From: Fimbriiglobus sp.
Lineage (GTDB): Bacteria > Planctomycetota > Planctomycetia > Gemmatales > Gemmataceae
Assembly: GCA_022841795.1 (NCBI GenBank)
Contig: JALHQU010000059.1
Coordinates: forward strand, 1-32,611
Reading direction: 5' to 3'
DNA: 32,611 nt
Part shown: positions 23,628-30,592 of the stretch, in pieces
Numbering within the stretch: position 1 is the stretch's first letter
How the letters are laid out: each line of letters starts with the position of its first letter
Translations under genes and position numbers: made by a program
Notes under the pieces: generated by a model
Database searches by the model: none
Seen by the model: the letters and a program-made list of their open reading frames with translations, nothing else
Told to the model about the DNA's origin: nothing

Positions 23628-25076
23628 ATGTTCGAAGGGATCACGAAGGGCCTGTCCGACGCGCTGAAGAAGCTCCGCGGGCGGGGCCGGCTGACCGCCG
23701 ACAACATCCGCGACGGGCTGCGGGAGGTCCGCCGCGCGCTGCTCGAAGCGGACGTGAACCTGAACGTGGTCACCCAGTTCATCGCCAACGTGGAGCAGCG
23801 GGCGGTCGGGCAGGACGTGCTGGCGCGGGTGGACCCGTCCGAGCAGATCGTCAAGATCGTGTACGACGAACTGTGCCAGTTGATGGGGCCGGTGGACCAC
23901 AAGATCCCGCTCAAGTCCGACCGGCCGGTGGTGCTCATGCTGTGCGGGTTGCAGGGGGCCGGGAAGACGACCACCGCGGCCAAGCTCGCGCTCACGCTGA
24001 AGGCCCGCGGGCGGAAGCCGTTCCTGGCGGCGGCCGACCTGAAGCGGCCGGGGGCGGTCGAGCAACTGCAAACCCTCGGCACGCAGATCGAGGTGCCGGT
24101 TTACTCCGAGCCGACGGACCCGGTGAGCGTGTGCCAGAACGCGGTGAAGGAAGCGAAGAAGCAACTCTGTGATGCCGTCATCCTGGACACCGCCGGGCGG
24201 TTGCAGATCGACGACGACCTGATGAACGAGTTGAAGCAGATCGACAAGCTGTGCAAGCCGGACGAGTGCTACCTGGTGGTCGATGCGATGATCGGCCAGG
24301 AGGCGGTGAACGTCGCCAAGGCGTTCCACGACGCCCTGGAACTGAACGCCTGCATTCTCACCAAGTTGGACGGCGACGCCCGCGGCGGGGCGGCCCTGAG
24401 CATCAAGCAGATCACCGGCGTGCCGATCAAGTTCATCGGCGTCGGGGAGAAACTCGACAAGCTGGAGGAGTTCCACCCGGAGCGGATGGCCCAGCGGATC
24501 CTCGGCCAGGGCGACCTGATGGGGGTGGTCGAGAAGATCGCGTCGCTGCAACAGAAGATGACGCAGGAGGAGATGGAGGAGCAGCAGGCGAAACTAACGA
24601 AGGGCACGTTCACCCTGTACGACTTCCGCAAGCAGATGGAGATGATCGCCCAGCCGGGGATGATGAAAGACCTGATCGGGCGGATGCCGGGCATGGCGGA
24701 CATGATCCCCGAGGGGGAGGACCCCGAGGCCGCGCTCAAGCGGGTGCAGGGGATGATCGACAGCATGACCAAGAAGGAGCGGGCGAACCCGGACCTGATC
24801 GACACCCCTCGCCGCCGCCGCATCGCCGCCGGCGCCGGCCTGCAGCCGCACGAGGTCCACCAGTTCCTCAAGCAGTTCGACCAGATGCGGACCATCATGA
24901 AGCAGATGGCGAGCATGAACATCTTCCAGCGGCTGGGGATGATGCGGAACATGAGCAAGGCCGGGGCGTTCCTGCCCGGCGGGATGGACGCGATTGCGAA
25001 GAAGGGCGACACCGGGAAGAAGAAATCAGCCAAGGAGCGGGCCGAGGAGCGGAAGAAGAAGAAAAAGAAGAGGTAG
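23628..25076 (+). CDS. ffh: Signal recognition particle GTPase Ffh
   Basis: A 482-residue protein that binds signal sequences and the SRP RNA and docks with FtsY to target membrane proteins. Residues 1-90 are the N domain and about 95-300 the G domain, with G1 GLQGAGKTTT (107-116), DTAGRLQIDDD, TKLDGDARGGAAL and the closing GVGEKLDKLEEFHPERMAQR. The M domain follows, rich in Met (MRTIMKQMASMNIFQRLGMM), with the RNA-binding segment near RRRRIAAG-type residues. The C-terminal end is a Lys-rich tail. It opens the translation cluster. The SRP RNA gene was not recognised in the window. Confidence 0.97.
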   Translation: MFEGITKGLSDALKKLRGRGRLTADNIRDGLREVRRALLEADVNLNVVTQFIANVEQRAVGQDVLARVDPSEQIVKIVYDELCQLMGPVDHKIPLKSDRPVVLMLCGLQGAGKTTTAAKLALTLKARGRKPFLAAADLKRPGAVEQLQTLGTQIEVPVYSEPTDPVSVCQNAVKEAKKQLCDAVILDTAGRLQIDDDLMNELKQIDKLCKPDECYLVVDAMIGQEAVNVAKAFHDALELNACILTKLDGDARGGAALSIKQITGVPIKFIGVGEKLDKLEEFHPERMAQRILGQGDLMGVVEKIASLQQKMTQEEMEEQQAKLTKGTFTLYDFRKQMEMIAQPGMMKDLIGRMPGMADMIPEGEDPEAALKRVQGMIDSMTKKERANPDLIDTPRRRRIAAGAGLQPHEVHQFLKQFDQMRTIMKQMASMNIFQRLGMMRNMSKAGAFLPGGMDAIAKKGDTGKKKSAKERAEERKKKKKKR

Positions 25077-25096
25077 TGGCCAGGGGCCAGGAAGAG

Positions 25097-25193
25097 CTAA
25101 CCACAGAGGCACAGGGGCACAGAGAAGGTCGAAGAGGGGAATTTCGGTAGACCTGCCTTCGTCTTCTCTGTGCCCCTGTGCCTCTGTGGTTAG
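25097..25193. repeat. Perfect 31-bp inverted repeat after ffh
   Basis: Arms 25097-25127 and 25163-25193 are complementary over 31 bases, with a 35-base loop. The arm begins CTAACCACAGAGGCACAGGG and is built of short CACAG-like words. It fills most of the gap between ffh and rpsP. Confidence 0.92.
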
Positions 25194-25288
25194 TCCTGTT
25201 TTCTGGTCAAGTCCCGTAGCCGTTCGTTCGCCCCGCCGCTAACATTCTCTCTTCTCGAATTTTCGGACTGCGCTGAGGGACCGGAACC

Positions 25289-25597
25289 GTGGCCGTTCGC
25301 ATCCGCATGAAACAGATGGGCCGGACGCACCGGCACTACTACCGCATCGTGGCGATCGACCACCGCCAGCCCCGCGACGGCCGGGTGATCGAGGAGTTGG
25401 GCAGCTACGACCCGCACCTGGCGGACAAAGAGAAGCGGGTGACGCTCACCCCGTCCCGCATCAAGTACTGGATGAGTGTCGGGGCCAAGCCGTCCGAACA
25501 CTGCGCCGCCCTGTTCGGCAAGTACATGAAGAAGTTCGAGGATCTGGAAACCCAGGCTGCGGCGGCGAAGGCGGCCGACGCCGCCAAGCCGGCTTAA
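25289..25597 (+). CDS. rpsP: 30S ribosomal protein S16
   Basis: A 102-residue ribosomal protein of the small subunit. The N-terminal VRIRMKQMGRTHRHYYRIVA, then DHRQPRDGRVIEELGSYDP and the segment SRIKYWMSVGAKPSEHC are family marks. The Ala/Lys-rich tail of about 20 residues is common. It starts at GTG 25289. In many bacteria rpsP is followed by rimM, but here a repeat and then trmD follow. Confidence 0.97.
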   Translation: MAVRIRMKQMGRTHRHYYRIVAIDHRQPRDGRVIEELGSYDPHLADKEKRVTLTPSRIKYWMSVGAKPSEHCAALFGKYMKKFEDLETQAAAAKAADAAKPA

Positions 25598-25627
25598 CGT
25601 AGCCCGCTCACGCCGTGTGCCGATCTG

Positions 25628-25694
25628 GGTGAACCGGCGGCGTCAGCCGCCTGGGTTCCGACCACCACCCACGGGTTAACACCCGCGGTTCACC
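25628..25694. repeat. GGTGAACC-bounded inverted repeat before trmD
   Basis: The left half (25628-25656) is identical to the arm at 2599-2627. The right half is a variant of the same theme; read from 25694 backwards it starts GGTGAACCGCGGGTGTTAAC. The outer 9 bases pair (25628-25636 with 25686-25694), while the middles do not match each other. The right end lies 3 bases before the trmD start and so covers its ribosome site. Confidence 0.8.
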
Positions 25695-25697
25695 AAG

Positions 25698-26366
25698 ATG
25701 ATCCGGTTCGACGTTCTGACCCTGTTCCCGGACCTGTTCGCCGGCTACCTGTCGCAGAGCCTGCTCAAGCTGGCGATCCAGGCGGGTCTGGTGCAGGTCC
25801 ACCTGTGGAACATCCGCGACTGGTCGAAAGACAAGCACCAGCGTGTGGACGACCGGCCGTTCGGCGGCGGACCCGGCATGGTGATGATGGCCGAGCCGGT
25901 GGTGGACTGTGTGGAGGCGGTGCGGGCGAAGGCCGAACCCGCCGGTCGCCTGCTGATGATGACCCCGACCGGGCGGCGGCTGGACCAGCGGCTGGTGGAA
26001 GAACTGGCGGCCGAACCCCGGCTGCTGCTGCTGTGCGGGCGGTACGAGGGGTTCGACGACCGCATCCGCCAGGTGCTGACCCCGACCGAGGTGTCGATCG
26101 GGGATTATGTGTGTAACGGCGGTGAGGTGCCGGCGATGGCGGTGATCGACACCACCATCCGGCTCATCCCCGGCGTCCTCGGCGACGAGGGGTCGGCGGC
26201 GGACGACAGCCACAGCGAACCCGGCCGGCTGGAGTACCCGCAGTACACCCGCCCGCGGACGTACCGCGAACTGGACGTGCCGGACGTGCTGCTGGGCGGT
26301 AACCACCGGGCCATCGCCGCGTGGCGGCGGGAACAGTCGGCGAAGCGGAGCGAGGAGTCTTCGTAG
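25698..26366 (+). CDS. trmD: tRNA (guanine37-N1)-methyltransferase
   Basis: A 222-residue knotted SPOUT methyltransferase that makes m1G37 in tRNAs and prevents frameshifting. Marks: FDVLTLFPDLFAGYLSQSLL, the segment HQRVDDRPFGGGPGMVMMAE, LCGRYEGFDDRIRQ, and the knot region EVSIGDYVCNGGEVPAMAVI followed by DTTIRLIPGVLG. The substrate loop GRLEYPQYTRPRTYRE is intact. The TAG stop is part of the first bases of the next inverted repeat. No clear Shine-Dalgarno motif was seen; the bases before the ATG are repeat DNA (GGTTCACCAAG). Confidence 0.97.
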   Translation: MIRFDVLTLFPDLFAGYLSQSLLKLAIQAGLVQVHLWNIRDWSKDKHQRVDDRPFGGGPGMVMMAEPVVDCVEAVRAKAEPAGRLLMMTPTGRRLDQRLVEELAAEPRLLLLCGRYEGFDDRIRQVLTPTEVSIGDYVCNGGEVPAMAVIDTTIRLIPGVLGDEGSAADDSHSEPGRLEYPQYTRPRTYRELDVPDVLLGGNHRAIAAWRREQSAKRSEESS

Positions 26367-26427
26367 GGTGGGCACCGCCCACCGCTCGGAACATCGACGC
26401 GAACACGGTGGGCGATGCCCACCCTAC
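26363..26427. repeat. 21-base inverted repeat carrying the trmD stop
   Basis: Arms 26363-26383 and 26407-26427 pair with one mismatch (GTAGGGTGGGCACCGCCCAC against GTAGGGTGGGCATCGCCCAC), with a 23-base loop. The TAG stop of trmD is bases 2-4 of the arm. A half copy of the word (GTAGGGTGGGC) ends the DUF1501 gene at 19880. Confidence 0.9.
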
Positions 26428-26441
26428 CGGGGCAACCACCC

Positions 26442-26945
26442 ATGCAATCCAAATTCATGCAGGCGGTCGAAGACAAGCAGACGAAGGGCGACGTGCCCGC
26501 CTTCCAGGTGGGGGACACGATCATCGTCCACCAGAAGCTGCTGGACGGGCAGAAGGAGCGGACCCAGGCGTACGAGGGCGACGTGATCGCCCGCAGCGGG
26601 AACGGCATCAAGGAGATGATGACCGTCCGCAAGATCGTGCAGGGCGAAGGTGTGGAGCGGATCTTCCTCATCCACTCCCCGCGGATCGCCCGCATCGAGG
26701 TGAAGAAGGCCGGGCAGGTGCGGCGGGCGAAGCTGTACTACATCCGCGAGCGGCTGGGCAAGGCGGTGCGGATCAAGGGGGACACCAAGCGGCAGCAGGC
26801 GCTGGACGCGGCCAACGCCAAGGCCGCGGCCGAAGCCGCCGCGGTGAAAGCCGCCGCCGCCAAAGAGCAGACCGCGGCCGAGGGTGGCGTCAGCAAGCGG
26901 GCGGCCAAGCGGAAGGCCAAGGCCGAAGCGGCCGCGAAGAAGTAA
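26442..26945 (+). CDS. rplS: 50S ribosomal protein L19 with Ala/Lys tail
   Basis: A 167-residue large-subunit protein at the 30S-50S interface. Family marks are FQVGDTIIVHQKLLDGQKER, YEGDVIARSGNGI, VQGEGVERIFLIHSPRIARI and VRRAKLYYIRERLGKAVRIK. Typical L19 is about 115 residues; this one carries about 50 additional residues of Ala, Lys and Glu at the end, a low-complexity helical tail. ATG 26442 fits the family start. Confidence 0.96.
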   Translation: MQSKFMQAVEDKQTKGDVPAFQVGDTIIVHQKLLDGQKERTQAYEGDVIARSGNGIKEMMTVRKIVQGEGVERIFLIHSPRIARIEVKKAGQVRRAKLYYIRERLGKAVRIKGDTKRQQALDAANAKAAAEAAAVKAAAAKEQTAAEGGVSKRAAKRKAKAEAAAKK

Positions 26946-26955
26946 GCCGACCCCG

Positions 26956-27014
26956 GTTAGCCGCGACCCAACGGGGAGCGCGTCGGACGCGCTCCCCGTT
27001 GGGTCGCGGCTAAC
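26956..27014. repeat. Perfect 29-bp inverted repeat with one-base spacer after rplS
   Basis: Arms 26956-26984 and 26986-27014 are complementary over 29 bases with a single G between them. The arm begins GTTAGCCGCGACCCAACGGG. It lies 10 bases after the rplS stop and probably ends or stabilises the ribosomal transcript. Confidence 0.93.
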
Positions 27015-27035
27015 TGTTTACCTGGGGGTTACTCC

Positions 27036-27302
27036 ATGACCTCCGAGCCGAGCGAGCCGTGGGTTCCGCCGGTGCTGACTGAGCCGTGGGTTTGCCCCTA
27101 TTTGGAAGGAGCACGGTGTTCGGTGTGTCGCAAGCGGGCGACGCACAAGATCGGCGAGGAGAAGTGCCACGACGACCCGTTCCCGCACCGGCACAACTTC
27201 ACCAACTACGTTTGCTGCGAACATTTCCGGATGGTGTTGGGTGAGGCGACGGTAGACTACTGCCGGCGCTTGCTTCATCACCAACTCGACCCTGACCAGT
27301 GA
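27036..27302 (+). CDS. Small Cys/His-rich protein, likely zinc-binding
   Basis: An 88-residue protein with cysteines at 20, 28, 31, 44, 60, 61 and 76 and many histidines (CSVCRKRATHKIG, KCHDDPFPHRHNF, VCCEHFRMV). The spacing C-x2-C and CC-x-H suggests one or two zinc sites; the exact fold was not recognised. GGGGG lies before the ATG. Its TGA stop overlaps the GTG start of yraN in the sequence GTGA, so the two are translationally coupled. The position between rplS and yraN is often held by rnhB in other bacteria. Confidence 0.78.
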   Translation: MTSEPSEPWVPPVLTEPWVCPYLEGARCSVCRKRATHKIGEEKCHDDPFPHRHNFTNYVCCEHFRMVLGEATVDYCRRLLHHQLDPDQ

Positions 27303-27718
27303 CTACACCCGTGTACTTCCGCCGCTGGCGGTTCTGGAAGCGGTGGTTCGGCCGCCGCTCCGAACGCGCCGCCGCCAAGTACCTCCGCAAACTCGGCTGG
27401 CGGATCGTCGGCGCGAACGTGTCCGACCCGCTCGGCGAGATCGACCTGCTGGCCGTGGACGGCGACACGCTGGTGATCGTGGAAGTGCGGAGCACTTCCA
27501 CCCCCGACCCGCACCTCCCGGCCGCGTCCGTCAACTACCCGAAGCAGAAGAAGCTGACCGAAGCGGCGGTGCGGTTCCTCGGCCGCCGCGGGCTGCTCGG
27601 CGTCAACTACCGGTTCGACGTGCTCGCCCTCGCCTGGCCGCCGGGGCAGCGCGAACCCACCGTCCTCCACCTCCGTCAAGCCTTCGAGCCGACCGGCAAA
27701 TTCCAGATGTTTTCATAA
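27299..27718 (+). CDS. yraN: YraN/UPF0102 endonuclease-like protein
   Basis: A 139-residue protein of the UPF0102 family with a PD-(D/E)xK nuclease-like fold. The central motif GEIDLLAVDGDTLVIVEVRS holds the acidic pair and the ExK-like EVR (Arg instead of Lys is common in this family). The N-terminal SERAAAKYLRKLGWRIVGAN and the later YRFDVLALAW fit too. The start is GTG 27299, which overlaps the stop of the upstream small gene. Cellular role remains poorly known; the family is usually found in this rplS-rnhB-yraN neighbourhood. Confidence 0.93.
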   Translation: MTTPVYFRRWRFWKRWFGRRSERAAAKYLRKLGWRIVGANVSDPLGEIDLLAVDGDTLVIVEVRSTSTPDPHLPAASVNYPKQKKLTEAAVRFLGRRGLLGVNYRFDVLALAWPPGQREPTVLHLRQAFEPTGKFQMFS

Positions 27719-27724
27719 GAAGAT

Positions 27725-27813
27725 GATTCACCGCAGAGGGCGCATGAGGGCGCGGAGAAAGACAGGAATCGTGTGTCTTTCTCCGCGCCCTCATGCGCCC
27801 TCTGCGGTGAATC
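27725..27813. repeat. Perfect 40-bp inverted repeat between yraN and tyrS
   Basis: Arms 27725-27764 and 27774-27813 are complementary over 40 bases with a 9-base loop, the longest perfect pair in the window. The arm begins GATTCACCGCAGAGGGCGCA. It ends 18 bases before the tyrS start. Confidence 0.94.
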
Positions 27814-27831
27814 CTGATCCGGGGTTTTGCC

Positions 27832-29025
27832 ATGTTTCGACCCGTCGATGAGCAGTTGTCGATCCTCCTCCGCGGGGCGGCGCAGGTGGAGACGGAGAAG
27901 GAACTGCGGGCCAAACTGGACCGCAGCTTCGCCACCAACAAGCCGCTGCGGGTGAAGTACGGCATCGACCCGACGGGGTTCGACGTCCACCTCGGGCACA
28001 CCGTGCCGCTGCGGAAGCTGCGGCAGTTCCAGGAACTCGGGCACACGGCAGTACTCATCATCGGCACGGCCACGGCGATGGTCGGCGACCCGTCCGGCCG
28101 CGACTCGTCCCGCGTCGGCCTCACCCCGGAGCAGATCGGCAAGAACGCCGAGAGCTACCTGACGCAGATCGCCAAGGTGGTGGACACGAGCAAGGCGGAG
28201 GTACGGCCGAACGGCGAGTGGTTCGGGAAGTGGGGCTTCGCCGACATGCTGAAACTGCTCGGGCAGGCCACGGTGCAGCAAATCCTGGCCCGCGAGGACT
28301 TCAGCAACCGGGTGAAGGCGGGTACCGCCATCTACCTGCACGAGTGCCTGTACCCGCTCATGCAGGGCTGGGACAGCGTCGAAATCCGGGCGGACGTGGA
28401 ACTCGGCGGGACGGAGCAACTGTTCAACCTGATGGTCGGCCGCGACCTGCAAAAGGGGCAGGGGCAGGAGCCGCAAATCTGCCTCGTGTCGCCGATCCTC
28501 CGCGGGCTGGACGGGGTGAAGAAGATGGGCAAGAGCTTGGGCAACTTCATCGGCGTGGGCGAGCCGCCGAAGGAGCAGTTCGGCAAGACCATGCGGATCG
28601 CGGACGAGATGATGCGGGAGTGGTTCACCCTGCTGACCGCGCTGCCGGTCGGGGAGATCGACACGATTCTAGCCGGCAGGCCGAACGAGGCGAAGAAGTG
28701 CCTCGGGGCGGAGATCGTCCGCTGGCTGCACGGGTCGGACGCTGCGACCCAAGTGCTGGCCGATTGGGCGAAGCAGTTCGAGCAGAAGGTCGATCCGGAC
28801 GACATGCAAGAGGTGTCGATCCCGGCGGGGGACAAGCCGGTGCTGGACCTGATCGTGGCGGCGAAGCTGGCCGACAGTAAGGGCCAGGCGCGGAAGAAGG
28901 TGGAGGAGGGGGCGTTCAACTACGGCCCGGACAAAACCAAACCGGCCGACTGGAAGGCGACGGTGCCGGTGGCGAACGGCCTGGTGCTGCGGCTCGGCCG
29001 GAAGGTGGTGCGGGTCAAAAGTTAG
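27832..29025 (+). CDS. tyrS: Tyrosine-tRNA ligase
   Basis: A 397-residue class I synthetase. The HIGH-like motif is HLGH (53-56) in GIDPTGFDVHLGHTVPLRKL, and the KMSKS loop is KKMGKS (230-235), as in the TyrZ-type branch. The tyrosine pocket segment FADMLKLLGQATVQQILARE and the GTEQLFNLMVGRDLQ helix are intact. The C-terminal S4-like RNA-binding domain covers about 330-397. The TAG stop lies in the first bases of the next inverted repeat. Confidence 0.96.
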   Translation: MFRPVDEQLSILLRGAAQVETEKELRAKLDRSFATNKPLRVKYGIDPTGFDVHLGHTVPLRKLRQFQELGHTAVLIIGTATAMVGDPSGRDSSRVGLTPEQIGKNAESYLTQIAKVVDTSKAEVRPNGEWFGKWGFADMLKLLGQATVQQILAREDFSNRVKAGTAIYLHECLYPLMQGWDSVEIRADVELGGTEQLFNLMVGRDLQKGQGQEPQICLVSPILRGLDGVKKMGKSLGNFIGVGEPPKEQFGKTMRIADEMMREWFTLLTALPVGEIDTILAGRPNEAKKCLGAEIVRWLHGSDAATQVLADWAKQFEQKVDPDDMQEVSIPAGDKPVLDLIVAAKLADSKGQARKKVEEGAFNYGPDKTKPADWKATVPVANGLVLRLGRKVVRVKS

Positions 29026-29081
29026 CCCGACGCGCGAGCGAGGGGTGGGCGGCTTGGCCCTCGCTCGCGCGTCGGGCTAAC
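29021..29081. repeat. 24-bp perfect inverted repeat carrying the tyrS stop
   Basis: Arms 29021-29044 and 29058-29081 are the same 24-base sequence as in the element at 5156, with a 13-base loop here. The tyrS TAG is bases 3-5 of the left arm. The convergent amidohydrolase ends five bases beyond the right arm, so it probably serves both genes. Confidence 0.93.
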
Positions 29082-29085
29082 AAAA

Positions 29086-30420
29086 TCACTTCTTCCCCAT
29101 CAAATCCAGCACCGCCAGGGTCATCGTTCGCACGCCCACCTTCAGGCTCGGCTCGGGCAGCGGGGCGTACCCGTCGTTGTGCGTGCTCGGCAGCGGCTTG
29201 CCGGTCGGTTTCTTCGACTCGGCGTACCGCTCCGGGTCAATGGTGCCCAGGAAGTACATGCACACCGGCGCGCCGGTGGACGCGAACCGGCTGAAGTCCT
29301 CCCCGCCCATCACCGGCGCCCGCGGCTTCACGTTCTCCGCCCCCAGCACCTCGCCGAACAGCCCCATCAGCCGCTTGGTCAGCTTGGCGTCGTTCAGCAG
29401 GGCGGGGGTGAACTCCTGCAGGTTCACTTTCATCTCCGGCGGCGGGGCGCGGTGCGCCTCGGCCGTGCCCTTGGCGATACGGTCGATCGCCTTCAGCACG
29501 TGATCCCGCACCGAGTCCTTGGTGGACCGCACCGTCAGTTGCAGCTTCACCTCGTTCGGGATGATGTTGTGCTTCGTCCCGCCGTGGATGCTGCCCACCG
29601 TCACCACCGCCGGGTCGGTCGGCTCCACCTCGCGGCTGACGATGGTTTGCAAGTCCACGATGATCTTGGCCGACAGCACGATCGGATCGACGGTGGTGTG
29701 CGGTGCGGCGCCGTGCCCGCCCTTGCCCTTCACCGTCAGGTCCACCGTGTCCACGTTCGCCATCGCCAGCCCCTCGGTGTAGTAGATCTGGCCGACGGGC
29801 AACTCGGAGTTGGCGTGCAGGGCGACGCACACGTCCGGCTTGGGGAACTTCTTGAACAGCCCGTCGTCGATCATCGCCTTCGCCCCGACGCCGATCTCCT
29901 CGGCCGGCTGGGCGACCAGCACGAGCGTGCCGGCCCAGGAATCTTTGAGCTTCACCAGCGTGCGGGCCACGCCGACGAAGCAGGTCATGTGAACGTCGTG
30001 CCCGCAGGCGTGCATCACCCCGCAGTCGTTCCCGCTGCGGTCCTTCGCCCGCACCTTGCTGGCGTAGGGCAGGCCGGTCTGCTCGGTGACGGGCAGGGCG
30101 TCCATGTCGGCGCGGTACCAGACGGTCGGGCCGGCGCCGTTCTTGAACACCCCGACCACCCCGTGCCCGCCGATCTTCGGCGTCACCTCGAACCCGAGCT
30201 TCTTCAACTCGTCAGCCATGCGGGCGGCGGACTTCTCTTCCTGGAGGGAAAGTTCGGGGTTGGCGTGCAGGTGCTTGTACAGGGCGAGCAGGTCGGCGAT
30301 CTCGGCGTCGATGCTCTTGTCGATGGCGGGCAGGTGCTTGACCGCCGGGCTGGGGTCGGCGGCCGACGAGAGAGCAGTGAAGAGCAGGGCGGCGAGGACT
30401 GGCAGCGCGGTGAGTCGCAT
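29086..30420 (-). CDS. Secreted M20 amidohydrolase (IAA-amino acid hydrolase-like)
   Basis: A 444-residue exported protein of the M20D amidohydrolase family. Residues 1-20 are a signal peptide (LTALPVLAALLFTALSSA). Metal and catalytic motifs are GVMHACGHDVHMTCFVGVA and AQPAEEIGVGAKAMIDDGLF, with the dimer/lid domain in between and PVMGGEDFSRFA near the end. Family members remove acyl or amino acid groups from amides such as hippurate or auxin conjugates; export suggests it acts on outside substrates. The ATG at 30420 was preferred over an in-frame GTG three codons upstream. Confidence 0.93.
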   Translation of the reverse strand: MRLTALPVLAALLFTALSSAADPSPAVKHLPAIDKSIDAEIADLLALYKHLHANPELSLQEEKSAARMADELKKLGFEVTPKIGGHGVVGVFKNGAGPTVWYRADMDALPVTEQTGLPYASKVRAKDRSGNDCGVMHACGHDVHMTCFVGVARTLVKLKDSWAGTLVLVAQPAEEIGVGAKAMIDDGLFKKFPKPDVCVALHANSELPVGQIYYTEGLAMANVDTVDLTVKGKGGHGAAPHTTVDPIVLSAKIIVDLQTIVSREVEPTDPAVVTVGSIHGGTKHNIIPNEVKLQLTVRSTKDSVRDHVLKAIDRIAKGTAEAHRAPPPEMKVNLQEFTPALLNDAKLTKRLMGLFGEVLGAENVKPRAPVMGGEDFSRFASTGAPVCMYFLGTIDPERYAESKKPTGKPLPSTHNDGYAPLPEPSLKVGVRTMTLAVLDLMGKK

Positions 30421-30527
30421 CGGGGGCACTCGGGGTGTTGGAATCCGGAGCGGTCGGATTCTACCCGAGAACAGACGTGACCGGCCAGTGGGGAGGTATC
30501 AACTGATGGCGTGAAGATGCGGGCGCT

Positions 30528-30578
30528 CTTGGACCGCGGCCGTCCCGGCCGCAGCGGGCCGGAGGCCCGCGGTCCAAG
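30528..30578. repeat. Branched inverted repeat in the gap between M20 and GGDEF genes
   Basis: Outer arms CTTGGACCGCGG (30528-30539) and 30567-30578 pair perfectly. Inside lie the hairpin GCGGCCG-TCC-CGGCCGC (30536-30552) and GGGCC-GGA-GGCCC. It lies 14 bases after the stop of the GGDEF gene (- strand). Confidence 0.85.
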
Positions 30579-30592
30579 TCAGCGGCTCGGCG

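Noticed and set aside
22821-24551. 576-residue frame on the - strand joining ffh and DUF1080 regions
   Set aside because: It is antisense to ffh and out of frame with the DUF1080 gene; the composition is that of a shadow frame.
27470-27500. Loss of the catalytic Lys in the YraN nuclease motif (EVR instead of EVK)
   Set aside because: Arg at this place is common in the family as I know it, so it is not evidence of inactivation.
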